Shown piece by piece: positions 31,872 through 42,435 of a stretch of DNA of 64,000 nt. The position numbers and the translations under genes are program-made. The DNA is from Maniola hyperantus (taxonomy: Eukaryota > Arthropoda > Insecta > Lepidoptera > Nymphalidae), in contig NC_048539.1 in the NCBI RefSeq assembly GCF_902806685.2, positions 15,044,378 to 15,108,377 on the forward strand. The letters are read 5' to 3'. The notes beneath the pieces were generated by a model. The model did no database searches. It was not told where the DNA came from and was given only the letters and a program-made list of their open reading frames with translations. Positions within the stretch are counted from its first letter, which is position 1, and the number at the start of each line of letters is the position of its first letter.

Positions 31872-33881
31872 CGGCCATACTGACAAGTACTTCGCTCCCG
31901 AAGTACATAGGGAAATACGGAGAGAAAGGAAAAAAAATCCTTATGTTTTGTTTTTTTTTTTTTTAATACCATTCGGCAATAATAACATTTGTCCCTTTTA
32001 GGATTAAAAACTCTTGTCCCGTTTGGGAATCTCAACGTTTGTCTCATTCGGACATCTCAAATTATTTATTATTATTATTCATATTACCATTATAAATTTA
32101 CTATAATAGGTATGTATTTATTATTACATTTACCATATTTATTTATTTTATTTTTAATTTATTTACCTTTATTATTATCAATATTTGTTCCATTCGGAAA
32201 TCTCAAGCTCGTCCCATTCGGGAATCTCGATATTTTGTTCCATTCGGAAATCTCAAGCTCGTCCCATTCGGGAATCTCGATATTTTGTTCCATTCGGAAA
32301 TCTCAAGCTCGTCCCATTCGGGAATCTCGATATTTTGTTCCATTCGGAAATCTCAAGCTCGTCCCATTCGGGAATCTCGATATTTTGTTCCATTCGGAAA
32401 TCTCAAGCTCGTCCCATTCGGGAATCTCGATATGTGTTCCTTTCGGAAATCTCTTAGTTCGTTCCTTTCGGAAATCTCTCAAGTTTGGTTTTTTTTTTTT
32501 TTTTTTGTCCCATTGGGAGTCTTAACATTTTGTCACAGTGAGTCTTAACATTTTGTCCCATTGGGAGTCTTAACATTTTGTCACATAGTGAGTCTTAACA
32601 TTTTGTCCCATTGGGAGTCTTAACATTTTGTCACAATATAGTGAGTCGTAACATTTTGTCCCATTGAACTTTTTGTCACATGGTGAGTCTTAACATTTTG
32701 TCCCATTGGGAGTCTTAACATTTTGCCACATAGTAAGTCTTAACATTTTGTATCCTTAAAATTTTTTTTTTTTTTCTTTTCTTTTTTTCTTTTTTTTCTT
32801 TTCCCTTTCCTTCCTCTCCGTTCTCCTTCTGTCATTTAGCATAAATTATTAGTATGTTTTATTATAATTCGGCCATCTTGATAAGTACTTCGTTCCCGAA
32901 GTACATAGGAAAATAGAAAACTGCAGCCCGTGAAATTAAATCAACTACGGCAACAAAAGCACCGACACAAAAAAAAATAAGATTGTGCCATTCGCAAAAC
33001 AAAATTCAATGATTCAATGTCAATGTTACTGTCATAAAAACTAGGATAGACGTCAGACCGAAATTAGAGTAGAAGAGAATATGTTTTCTTTGTTGATTAT
33101 GTCTTATAAACAAGTTTAGTGGATGCAAACCAACTCAAAACAAGAATAAATTGATAACACGAAACGTAGGTATTTAAAATGTTCTGATAGCATTACTGAA
33201 CAGAAAAAACTTGAGCAGGTAATCTGCCTTACGTTGCTAAAAAAGTAATTTAGTTAAATAATAAAAGTTACTTGAATGGACCATCTCTTTTGTGTTGTTT
33301 TAAGAGAAGAAAAATGGTCGAGTTATTTTAAGAAGCAAAATAAATAAATAAATATAGTTTATGTTTAAGTTACATAAATCAGAATAAGGTAATTTCTTCA
33401 AGTTTCGAGTTGTAAGTACGATGCAATTTCTCAAAATTGCAAACCTACTGATTTGATTATTATTATTGTTTCGGTATATCATAACTTTCTAAATGATTTC
33501 ACATTGTTATATACTTTATCAAAAACCGTTCGGCCAATCTGACCTCTAACTAGACTTATTCTTATCCAAATAAATTATACCACAAACACGTGGTTTAAAC
33601 TTAAAAGTTGCACCAAGTTCACTTCGAAGCAGCACATAAATACACTTCACTTAACTTTCAAAATTGAAGCGACGTTCCAACAAAAGGTGCCACACGAGCA
33701 CCAAGTGCCGATGACAAAAGCGCTGCAGGGTGCTTTGGGATCATCGGACACGAACACCACGTGCCGCCGACGACAGGTGGCAGCCTGTCGCTTCGAGGAG
33801 AGGCCACATCCACGATTACTGAAAGCATTTGAAAAGTATTAGTATTGCGACAAGAAAAGAATTATCGTATCCCACTTCTGA
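31872..33881 (+). repeat. Interior of the LTR element: two tandem arrays
   Basis: An exact 50-bp unit ('cattcggaaatctcaagctc' plus 'gtcccattcgggaatctcga') repeats five times at 32,191-32,440. A related looser array of 'ttttgtcccattgggagtct' / 'ttgtcacatagtgagtctta' fills 32,505-32,760. Hairpin words 'gtacttcg(c/t)tcccgaagtac' flank the arrays at about 31,888 and 32,885. Poly-T/CT runs lie at 31,945-31,965, 32,490-32,506 and 32,760-32,800. The ORFs here merely translate the 50-bp unit. Confidence 0.8.
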
Positions 33882-35071
33882 TGTGAGATTTAGATAAAGA
33901 GAGAAGTTAAGACAGTGGGCTTTAATAGTGATGATAAATTAAATCCAATGATTACTAATGAAAGTTATCATTTATCAATTATTTGTCAGGTAAGGCCAAA
34001 TACTAAGTAATTAAAAATCAAGCAAAGCATCTGCTGTATTATTTCAAAGTAAGAATCCTAATCATCTAAACAGGCTTCTATAATAATTAGAAGCTAACAA
34101 CCTAGTGTTTACTTTTATCTCAATGTGTAAAATAAATAGCCCAAGAGGGTAGGTGATAAATACAGAAGTAAAACCAACCAAGTCGAATAATAACTGAATT
34201 GTATTTGTTCAGCATTGATCTATTTATATTAAAATGAAACTACCACCCATTTCGCTAAGGTGTTTAGTCATGGAGAAGAAAGGGCAAAGAAACTCCATAA
34301 CACACATCTTTTAAAACATTAGAACGTTGAGTAAAGTAGTAGGTACGTATTTGGTACACAGTTACAACAGGTAACCTATAAAAGGCAAATGATTACATTA
34401 CATTATAATACAATATAAGAATACTTAACTTCAGTAAGGTCCGCTGTGTTTGCTCTGGGCTGTCGATACAAGACTGTCCCCTCTCTGTCGAGGTAGGGTA
34501 CTTTTATAACACTGCCATCGCAAACAAGGCGGATATCGACTATCACATGATCTTAATATTAATCATTATTTATTTTAGGTTTGTTGACAAAAGGTATGTT
34601 GACACACCCAATTTACAATAATAAAATCAGTGACATTGATGGTCTACGTATTAATAATTTACAATAATAATAAGCGACTTAAATTGTCAGTTTACACAAC
34701 ATTATTATTTCACATAATAGCTATTGCCAACTGTATGTTGACAATAGCTTAATATAATGTCACTCTTAGTATATTGACAATATTTAATTTACAATGAATA
34801 ATTAGTGACATGTATTGATAATTTATATAATATTATTTTTCATATTTTCATATTCCTAGATACCAAATTAAACAAGAATAAACAATAATAGTTTTACACT
34901 ATTGTATTGTATGACGACAGTAAGAAACTAGGAACATTGACATTGTATCCGGAAACGGAATAACGATTCTGTTTTAAACATCACAACAAACATTTACTTC
35001 AGACTCCCAAGTTTATGATTAGATGAATTTTAGCATAATAATTATGTATCCAATTTTATCGTAATATAACA
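33882..35071 (+). repeat. 3' LTR (1,190 bp)
   Basis: Aligns base for base with the 5' LTR at a constant offset of 3,200; I found no difference by eye. Confidence 0.85.
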
Positions 35072-35504
35072 CGCGCGTCACGCCTCTACCCGGCGAATGA
35101 CTAACAAATAGTTTCGTCCGTTACTTATTAATTTATACGTGGTTTATTGACGTAACCAAGCAACGTGTGAATGCGATTTATACAATAGCCGAGTTGTAAA
35201 ATATAATATAATTTTTTAGGTGTTGCACATTTACAAGATTTATCACTACCGCGTCTGTTTTATCTTCCCAAACAGTAGCTACTTACCCAGGTCCCAGGTC
35301 TGTATTCCTTAATAGTAGGTACCTCTAAGGTACATATCATGATGTTATATGCCCAGTGATAATATGTAGGTAGGAAAGTAATGCACGGTCATACAGGAAG
35401 ATTCACAAAAACTGGATCATCATTCGTAAATTGACGCGTCCCACCTTATCTTATTACGAGTATAAAAATCTGAATATATACCTACCTACTTAATAAGTTA
35501 AGGT
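35072..35504. other. No recognisable feature
   Basis: Right flank of the LTR element; AT-rich with nothing assigned. Confidence 0.4.
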
Positions 35505-35835
35505 CACTTGACTGACTAACTGATCAACGCACAGCTTAAACTAGGGGACGAATCGGTGAAATTTGGCATGCAGATAGACCTATTATGACGTACACATCCG
35601 CTAAGGATTTTTTTTTTTAAATTCAATCTCGAAGAGGGTAAAATAAGAGTTAGAAATTTGGGTAGCCCACGCGGACGATGTCGTGGTATAAGCTAATAAG
35701 CTATAATAAGTATAAGCTAGTCTTTCTATATAATATGAAAGAAAAAGATGACTGACTGACTGACTGACTGATCTATCAATGCACAGCTCTAACTACTGGA
35801 CGGATCGGGCTGAAATTTGGCATGCAGGTGAATCT
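35505..35835 (+). repeat. Two 'actactggacgg' family copies
   Basis: A decayed copy (35,505-35,700, ending 'ggtataagctaataag') is followed by the head of a second (35,735-35,830, 'gactgactgactgactgatc', 'actactggacggatcgggc') that stops at 'tttggcatgcag'. Confidence 0.65.
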
Positions 35836-36291
35836 TTATTTTCACAGGCTGTAGGTAGAGTAGCAGCAGGACATAATAACATTTAACTTATTATTTATTT
35901 TTTATACTCATCTATGTTGGTTCAGCTACTCGACAATAGATGGCAGTTTAACACAAACACGGAAAATCGAATGAAAACACCCCAACTAAAAAAGTACCTA
36001 CTAAAAAGTATGTATAATATAAAATGAAGTTTAATTTTTAAATGAAACTACAAACTTTTTATAGACAATTTCATAATTTCATAAAAAATGGTAACATAAA
36101 AAACACAAATTGACATTTCTTAATTCATATAAATATTTAGTTAGATTACTTTACTAATTTTATTTAATTTTTTATATTGTTGCTTACCTTCTGCAAGTTA
36201 TTTATTTATATTTTCAAAATCAATCAGTTCAAACGATTTGAACGATTTCATTTACTCTATAAAATAGAGGTAGAATATTTAATTAGAAAAG
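35836..36291 (+). other. 5' flank of the intronless gene
   Basis: AT-rich sequence upstream of the ATG at 36,292. 'ctctataaaatagagg' (about 36,256-36,271) is a TATA-like word about 30 bp before the coding start, but I cannot assign a promoter with confidence. No repeat is seen. Confidence 0.3.
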
Positions 36292-37767
36292 ATGGTGCAA
36301 TTACAAAGTGGACCCGAATCGAGTCATGAAGATCGCAAGGAACGCCGCTTGCAAGTGGTCTACAAGCGACATACGCACGAGCGGCAAATATTCATGCAAG
36401 AGCTGAAGGAAATTCGACGTCGAAGGGCAATACAAATGTACAAAACACTGAAACGTCTTATCGGCCCCACCTGGATGCAAGCTCTCAGTGTACTTCAAAG
36501 AAAAGCCTTAGACAAGTTAGAATTCTGTATTTATCAAGATATGCTAGAAGGGCGGCCAATCCGGACGGCCAATACAATGAAAGAACTTGGTCTTTACCCA
36601 AGACCAAATAACTACGACCTGATGAATTGTGTGTACCTCGGTCGCAAAGATCCGAAAGAGATGCTAGCGCAACTGTTTCTCATGACTTACGGACATCCGT
36701 TAGAACGCAAAAGAGATACTTACGATCTTAACGCGAGACTAATGCTGTCTGGTATTTTGTACTTAGGCCTACAGAATTTATTACAGTTGTTAAGAATAAG
36801 ATTTCGCCCTGATAAAGTGGAGGAACCTCATAAACCCAAACCGAAACCCCAAAAGCAGCCACAATTAAAATCACCTTACTTGCAAGACTTGACTGCGTTT
36901 CTATATTTGCGACCACAAAAGAAACCCTTTCGACCGGCTCCGCTTCCAAATTTAGAGGATCTCAACGACCCATATGAGGAAGAACCGCCGATTACGAAGC
37001 CACCGCCCCCGCCACTTCCACCCCCGCCGCCTAAAAAGAGGCTCGCACGGGGTTACTGCGACAAAATAGCCGGAGTTATGAATATAGAACCATATTCCGC
37101 CATTACAACAAGTCCAACTGTAAAGAAGACCATTACACAACGAACTCGTCCACAGAAACCTAGAAGCTCTAAAATGAGCATTGAAATGAAAAAATCTTAT
37201 GGCATGAGCATGTCTCGTACAAACAAAGGCGGGAAAAGAAGAAAAAAGCTCACTGCACCAAGTACTGGAATAGCCAATACAAAATTTATGATCAATGGAG
37301 TGTTTAGTGTACAAGGTAAAACAAGATTTGTGCTCGGTAACGTCTCCACATTGCCTCCCGAGGGAGATCTTATACATGGTGGGTATACATTAATAAAAGG
37401 AGAATACATCAATATACATTGTGGCTTCCGCGGACTATCGCCGCCACAGAAACTTGGCACAGTTTGCGATTGTGTCAAGAATTGGCAGGACGTTGCTTTC
37501 AAATATGTGAAGCAAAATAAATGTCGATGTGGTCATCTTTATGATTACGGAAACGAAGGAACTTTTCCTCCGGAGGAGCTCCCGTACTTTCAAAAGCCGA
37601 CGCAATTTTCGCCGTTCCAGTTCAACTACCATACGATATATAATTTAGATGAAAAACAACTCTTTGTTCAAAAGGAGTTTAAAAAAATTTGGGAAACGGA
37701 GAGCGTACTCCTCGAAGGTGATAATGCTGTGATTGAAAAAAAAAGACAAAAAGAGGAAAAAAGCTAA
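36292..37767 (+). CDS. 5' open frame of the frameshifted gene
   Basis: Codons 1-481 look like real protein: balanced composition and no low-complexity bias apart from the proline run. The last ten codons after the A9 tract ('KRQKEEKS') are probably out of frame. Antisense ORFs over this stretch are shadows. Confidence 0.8.
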   Translation: MVQLQSGPESSHEDRKERRLQVVYKRHTHERQIFMQELKEIRRRRAIQMYKTLKRLIGPTWMQALSVLQRKALDKLEFCIYQDMLEGRPIRTANTMKELGLYPRPNNYDLMNCVYLGRKDPKEMLAQLFLMTYGHPLERKRDTYDLNARLMLSGILYLGLQNLLQLLRIRFRPDKVEEPHKPKPKPQKQPQLKSPYLQDLTAFLYLRPQKKPFRPAPLPNLEDLNDPYEEEPPITKPPPPPLPPPPPKKRLARGYCDKIAGVMNIEPYSAITTSPTVKKTITQRTRPQKPRSSKMSIEMKKSYGMSMSRTNKGGKRRKKLTAPSTGIANTKFMINGVFSVQGKTRFVLGNVSTLPPEGDLIHGGYTLIKGEYINIHCGFRGLSPPQKLGTVCDCVKNWQDVAFKYVKQNKCRCGHLYDYGNEGTFPPEELPYFQKPTQFSPFQFNYHTIYNLDEKQLFVQKEFKKIWETESVLLEGDNAVIEKKRQKEEKS

Positions 37768-38350
37768 ACTTTCATCGAATATTTGTTTAGGGCAATCTCC
37801 AAAGCCCGAAGACTACTTAAAATGTGCCCTTCATCACATGAGACGTTTGAATATAGCTGCTAAACTCCCTGATATTCACTTGGTGGCAGAGCTAAAGGAG
37901 TGGATGAGACGACGTCTCTACGGACCGCTCGATGAATCTGAGAAGCGGCTTAAGTTGAAAAGCAGCTTTATGTTTTGGCAGATTTTGTTAGGGCTCGAAA
38001 ACAAAGGTTTCAGTCACGTGAATACTAAGAAAGACCCCGCATTTACCGGCCATACGACATGGACGCATAAGCAAGATTTGAATGACAAATTTCGAAAATA
38101 TACACGTAAATATAAACTGGAGTTATATAGGACGTATGCTAAGAGTGCAAATTTCTATTGGCCAACTATGTTTCAGGCCGAATTTCCAGACAAAAAGTTT
38201 CGTGAAATATTTTTTTCATATCTTTCCGCTCGTATCGAAGACGTCCATCTAATGCGGCCGTACAACTCAAGAGAAACCGCAGCGCGTGCGACCCTTGTCA
38301 ACAAAAACCGATATGTGTGTAGGCCGAGTGGTGTTGAGGACAAAGAATAG
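36292..38350 (+). CDS. Intronless gene, unknown protein, frameshifted at A9
   Basis: I do not recognise this gene with certainty. An ORF opens at ATG 36,292 and runs 491 codons to a stop at 37,767. A second frame, open from about 37,733, carries on for 205 codons to TAG at 38,348-38,350. The switch lies in nine A's (37,736-37,744); with eight, one frame of 685 residues would run through. N-terminal residues 1-190 are basic and helix-like ('RHTHERQIFMQELKEIRRRR'). About residues 236-252 are proline-rich ('PPPPPLPPPPPKK'). Then comes a basic linker and a Cys-containing block ('CDCVKNWQDVAFKYV', 'CRCGHLYDYG'). The C-terminal block holds 'GHTTWTHKQDLNDKFRKY' and 'YAKSANFYWPTMFQAEFP'. The layout recalls insect-only DUF4770/DUF4771 proteins, often testis-expressed; that is from memory. 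The lack of introns fits a retrogene or a testis gene. Confidence 0.8.
37733..38350 (+). CDS. 3' open frame of the frameshifted gene
   Basis: It begins without an ATG, inside the A9 region ('KKKDKKRKKAKLSS'), and continues with protein-like sequence ('YLKCALHHMRRLNIAAKLPD', 'EKRLKLKSSFMFWQILLGLE'). That it starts exactly where the first frame fails shows the two are one gene. Confidence 0.8.
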   Translation: MKKKDKKRKKAKLSSNICLGQSPKPEDYLKCALHHMRRLNIAAKLPDIHLVAELKEWMRRRLYGPLDESEKRLKLKSSFMFWQILLGLENKGFSHVNTKKDPAFTGHTTWTHKQDLNDKFRKYTRKYKLELYRTYAKSANFYWPTMFQAEFPDKKFREIFFSYLSARIEDVHLMRPYNSRETAARATLVNKNRYVCRPSGVEDKE

Positions 38351-38367
38351 ATCTGTGTGCTTTCAAA

Positions 38368-38393
38368 AATAAATATTCTGCTGATCAAATAAA
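38368..38393 (+). terminator. Two polyadenylation signals
   Basis: AATAAA occurs at 38,368-38,373 and again at 38,388-38,393, 18 and 38 bases past the stop codon. That suggests a very short 3' UTR. Confidence 0.6.
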
Positions 38394-39183
38394 GCCTGAA
38401 ATGATTGAAAGTCTGCATTTTGACATTTCAATACTTCGTATGTTTATTATCAGTCTGTAATATTGTAATTAGTTGCAACTTGCAATATAATGACGTAGCA
38501 GTGTATATTATATTCGGCCTAACTATCGCTTGAGGCTTGAGTAACGCACTTTCGCAAAAAAAAAATACGGGCCGAATTGAGAACCACCTTCTTTTTGGAA
38601 GTCTGTTAAAAATAGGCGTGCAAGCCGCATAATAGCAAGGCTCTCGCAGTGGCAGCCTGCAAATAGCGTAGGAATGGATAAAAATAAAAGTCTGTAATAC
38701 GTAATCCATAATTTAATCTGATAAGTATATTATAATAATATACCTATTCAGGTATTTTACAAAGTTATGGCTAAAAAATATTTTTCACTGAAAAACAACT
38801 AAGTTGTCGAGTCGAATATAAATTGCAGTACATAAAATGAATTTCATACGAAACAAATATCGAATTTGTTCAAAGCATTTCGGAAATGCCCAAAAATTAT
38901 TCAATCATGTTGTTATTAGGTACAATTTTACTTTTTTACTTTTATTCTACATTCACACTATAATACTCAAAGGTATTAAAAATATTTCTCTTTGCAATAT
39001 CGGTTCACTACAAATAGGCATATTTGCTAAAATGTTATTATACAAATCTTACATTATTATAAAATCTATAACACTTTAAAATATAACGCCAGAGCTTAAA
39101 ACACGGGTGCTAATATCCCACTACAACTCTAGTCCAATATCAGTGCAAATACTAGTCAAGATTTTGGATGAAGTTTGTAATAG
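38394..39183. other. No gene; one repeat fragment
   Basis: 38,565-38,605 ('gggccgaattgagaaccacc', 'ctttttggaagtctgtt') matches 54,340-54,386. The rest is AT-rich; an 80-codon plus ORF (38,837-39,079) has no motif. Confidence 0.45.
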
Positions 39184-39456
39184 AGAGAGCCAGCACGTGC
39201 CAGACTTTCGTTATTTTATAAAAGCTGAAAGTTTACAATGCGTATTGCCTCCAATACAGGGAGGCACGATTAGCGGTTATGGAGTTTGGATCATGGTGGC
39301 GTTGGGAGATAATAGGTAATAAAGGTGTTATCTCCCAAGGCCACCATGATCCATACTTCATAGTCGCTGATCGTTCCTCCCTGTGTTGTGGACCATATGC
39401 AGATAAACTTTTAGCTTTTATGAAATAACGAAAGTCTGGCACGCGCTGGCTCTTAG
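39184..39456. mobile_element. Foldback MITE, 'gagccagcgcgtg' family
   Basis: The ends 'gagccagcacgtgccagact' and the inverse 'agtctggcacgcgctggctc' extend inward through 'cgttattttataaaagctga' and the 'catggtgg' region to a centre near 39,320. It is a short relative of 4,786-5,460. Confidence 0.8.
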
Positions 39457-40354
39457 TCCATAAGCAACCGACGAGTCAGCAAAAATTACTAGTTGCCAAG
39501 CGTTGAAGAGACTACTCGTATTACTTATTGTATTTTCAAAGAAAAAATCCAAGAATCTGTCTTGAATCTTGACTAGTACATACGCCATATTATTATATTT
39601 TATTTAAGGGATATTTAACGTCTTTGGTATCATTGTTACAAAAAATAAACAAAACAATCAATTGTCACTTGTGAAAATACTAAACCAGAATTAATCATAC
39701 GAAATACTGATATAGAACGAAATGTTAATGTCAGTTAAAGCTATTTACATTAGAACTAAAGAAACAATCACGGAAACAATATGATACGCGTAAAATTTAA
39801 CTCCTCACGCGCTATTTTAACTTTTTGTGTCAAATTTCATGTCCAAAGTACGATTTCAGTCATTATTTTAAAGGTGAACCGAACCGTACTTTTGGCATAA
39901 CAGTTGACCCATAGAGTTAAAATATTGTACGGACTATAATTATTAACAAAAATACATGATGGCAGATAAAACCGTTGTGATAATAGTTATAGTTCAATTA
40001 TAAATAACAATTTATTTATTGCAGAATACGCACAATTATAAGCTTATTAAGTAAAAATTAATAGTAATAAGAAACAGTTTAAAATGCAAGTAGTCAATGA
40101 CACGTCGATTAAAGACGTACATACATAAATAAGTTTGTGCAAAAATTTATTACCAAAGTTTAATTTATACATGAAAAAATATTCAATAAGTAAAGATTTA
40201 ATGGTATAAATCTACGTACTTAGTATTTATATAATGTAAAAGGGGCAATAAACAGTCAATTCTAAAGGGTAATATAATCAATTCTGCAGCTACGATAAAG
40301 CGAAATATGTCTGAGAAGAAATAACAAACGTATAGCGCCTAACTGAGTAGGCTA
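39457..40354. other. No recognisable feature
   Basis: AT-rich unique sequence with no ORF of note. Confidence 0.4.
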
Positions 40355-40684
40355 CTCAGTAGTGGCGTGCACAGGGTTTGAAGCCAGGGTAGGCATTAGT
40401 TAGGTGAGAACCAGTGGCCCTACCGCGGTTGTTTGACAGCTACAATGTCACGATCGCAATCATCTCTGATTGGTTAATGCTCGCTCACTATTGGCTACAA
40501 TGCATTGTTGCAACAAGAATGGCACAAATTCAGCCAATCAGAACAATTGAGATTGTAATTGATTGATGCAGGTTTTAGACAATCGCCCTACTGTTTACTG
40601 GCAGGTCATAATGAAAAATATGCATTGAGCTATTATAACTGGGGTAAGCAGTGCATTTATGCCTATATGACCAGCACGCCACTG
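40355..40684. mobile_element. hAT-like MITE, longer relative
   Basis: The ends 'agtggcgtgcacagggtttg' and 'accagcacgccactg' and the internal 'aatgaaaaatatgcattgag' match the element at 4,192-4,337. About 180 bp of extra internal sequence is present ('ttgtttgacagctacaatgt' region). I see no clear target duplication. Confidence 0.7.
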
Positions 40685-40708
40685 CTCCTTAGGTAGTAAA
40701 GCTGTTCG

Positions 40709-40917
40709 GCGCGGTGATTACGTATCTCACGACAGGCTTGCGACAGATTTCGCGATCGTTGCTGTCGAACGTCACACGTAATAGCGGCTACAGAGACAGC
40801 AATAGCCACAAAGCAAAATAAGAAGAAGAGAGACAGCAAATGAACTGTCGTATTGCTACTGCTGTCGCGTAGCTGTCGCTACTGCAACGTTTTACGTAAT
40901 CACCCCGCGGGAGGGTG
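40709..40917. mobile_element. Foldback MITE
   Basis: 'gcggtgattacgta' at the left and 'tacgtaatcaccccgc' at the right, with inner inverted 'gacagc' and 'gttgctgtcg'-type words. No coding capacity. Confidence 0.6.
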
Positions 40918-41011
40918 ACAGTTGTTACAAGAGTTGACGAATCACTGAGCTCTCGCAACACGTCGTCACAGCCCTCCCGCACCGCTCCACTACCGCAAGA
41001 ACCTACTCGGT

Positions 41012-41262
41012 TAGGCTTAATTTACACTGAAAGGGAATGGAGGCGAATTTCTAAAATATTACACAGCATATTGACTTCTATCTCCACACCGTAAAGAGAA
41101 ATTTCAACCGAGAAAGGAAATTCCCGCGAAGTCGCCGGAATTCCCGCGCATTTTTCATTTACGCAAGTAATTTGTGTTTTACGTAGTGAAGATAGATATC
41201 AATATGCTACGTAATATTTTAAAAATTCGCTTCCATTCCCTTTCAGTGTAAATTGAGCCTTA
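41012..41262. mobile_element. Foldback MITE
   Basis: The arms 'ggcttaatttacactgaaag' and inverse 'ctttcagtgtaaattgagcc' continue inward with 'gggaatggaggcgaattt' and 'atattacacagcatattga'. The middle contains 'aaattcccgcgaagtcgccg'. Confidence 0.75.
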
Positions 41263-41451
41263 TGCGTTATAATAGTTTATATTGGAATTTGGGGCTGACG
41301 GATGTTGGCAGTTAGAGAAACTTATAGTATACAATTATCATCACAACACTCAACTTTTCTGTATCATTATGGAAAATCATAATATACGAGCGAGATTTTG
41401 GTGGGCAGTCACGATTTTTGGATAATTTACTCGTACTGAAGGCGCACTGAA

Positions 41452-41605
41452 CTTTTTTTTAAATAAATAGGCGTGCGCTTGTACTGCTATCACCCCAAAG
41501 TAGGTGATGATGCAGCCCTAAGATGGAGCGCGCTTGCCAATAAGATGCCTATTCACTCTTCTTTTAAAGATGGGCATTCCATATTCCGCGTATTAGAAAC
41601 GAGGA
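41452..41605 (-). mobile_element. SINE-like repeat
   Basis: A T-run at the left (its poly-A tail in reverse), then 'gatgatgcagccctaagatg' and 'gatgcctattcactcttctt'. The same family is at 50,377-50,549 (opposite strand) and 57,300-57,620. Confidence 0.6.
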
Positions 41606-41704
41606 AGCGAATTGCTTTAGACAAGACCGTGGAATTTTATATGTAAGGGTGCAGCCGTTTACGACGCCTCGCGGTCCGATAGTAAAATGGTGTGAGGGTA
41701 GTAC

Positions 41705-41972
41705 GAGATTTTATGTCTCACCAACGTTGATAGTATTCGAGTGTCGAAACACTTCCGCGTTATAGTAAACTGGATCTTAATGGCCTTGTTTTAAAGCTCA
41801 AGTGTAGAGGTGCACATCTACAGCCAGCGCTCCAAGCGGGAACGTTGCGAAATTAAAATCAGTGGCATTGAATTTTTGACTTTAATCCAAGGCTCTTAAG
41901 TCCATTTTACTTTGACATTATTGTGCTTCGACTCTCGAATTCTAGCAACGTTGGTGAGACGTAAAATCTAAC
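41705..41972. mobile_element. Foldback MITE
   Basis: 'cgagattttatgtctcacca' with 'acgttgatagtattcgagtg' at the left is inverted at the right by 'cgaattctagcaacgttggt' and 'gagacgtaaaatct'. Confidence 0.7.
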
Positions 41973-42435
41973 ACTAAGCGTATGGTACATATTTACTAAT
42001 GTGCATCATATTCACGAATCTGCCGTATTCACGTAGGTCCGTCGTGGGCCTACTTTCCACTACTACCTAGTACGTCAGTACCTATTGGTCGTTAGCTCGG
42101 ACTACACAATGTCATGGATGGGAATCCCTCGAATGTAATGGTATCTACGCAATTTTACCCAGAGACTTGTCACCTGCTTCATCTACCCGCATTTGCCTTT
42201 CGCCTTTGCACGCATCAGTGACGTCATCGTCAAATTTCAGTCATGATTTTTATACCAATATTATTTATGGAATTATCTATATCTTTCATATCTGCCCGGA
42301 TTATCTCTGGAAGTATAACTTTCTCTTTCATATCTGCCCGGATGCGTATATGTTCGCACTTTTAATGCTCACTAAAATTTCATACACGTACGCTTGCTAT
42401 GTATCAGGTTACCTCTGGAAATATATCTATCTCTT
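41973..42435. other. 3' flank of raskol with short repeats
   Basis: Downstream of the raskol stop. The motif 'tatctctttcatatctgc' and its variants occur at about 42,280, 42,318 and 42,428, the last one containing the stop codon. No clear AATAAA on the minus strand could be fixed. Confidence 0.45.

Larger units (their letters stand above)
30682..35071 (+). mobile_element. Non-autonomous LTR retrotransposon, 4.4 kb
   Basis: Two 1,190-bp direct repeats, 3,200 bp apart, each start TGTGAG and end ATAACA (TG...CA). The left flank ends 'cgcgcg' and the right flank starts 'cgcgcg', a likely 4-6-bp target duplication. The 2,010-bp interior has no gag, protease, reverse transcriptase or integrase; it is tandem repeats and AT-rich sequence. 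I see no standard TGG primer site after the 5' LTR. By eye the two LTRs appear identical, so the insertion looks recent. An autonomous partner must have mobilised it. Confidence 0.85.

Noticed and set aside
31989..32548. 178-, 90- and 87-codon plus-strand ORFs with 'FVPFGNL' / 'HSEISSSSHSGI' repeats
   Set aside because: Translations of the 50-bp array inside the LTR element. All three frames are open because the unit lacks stops.
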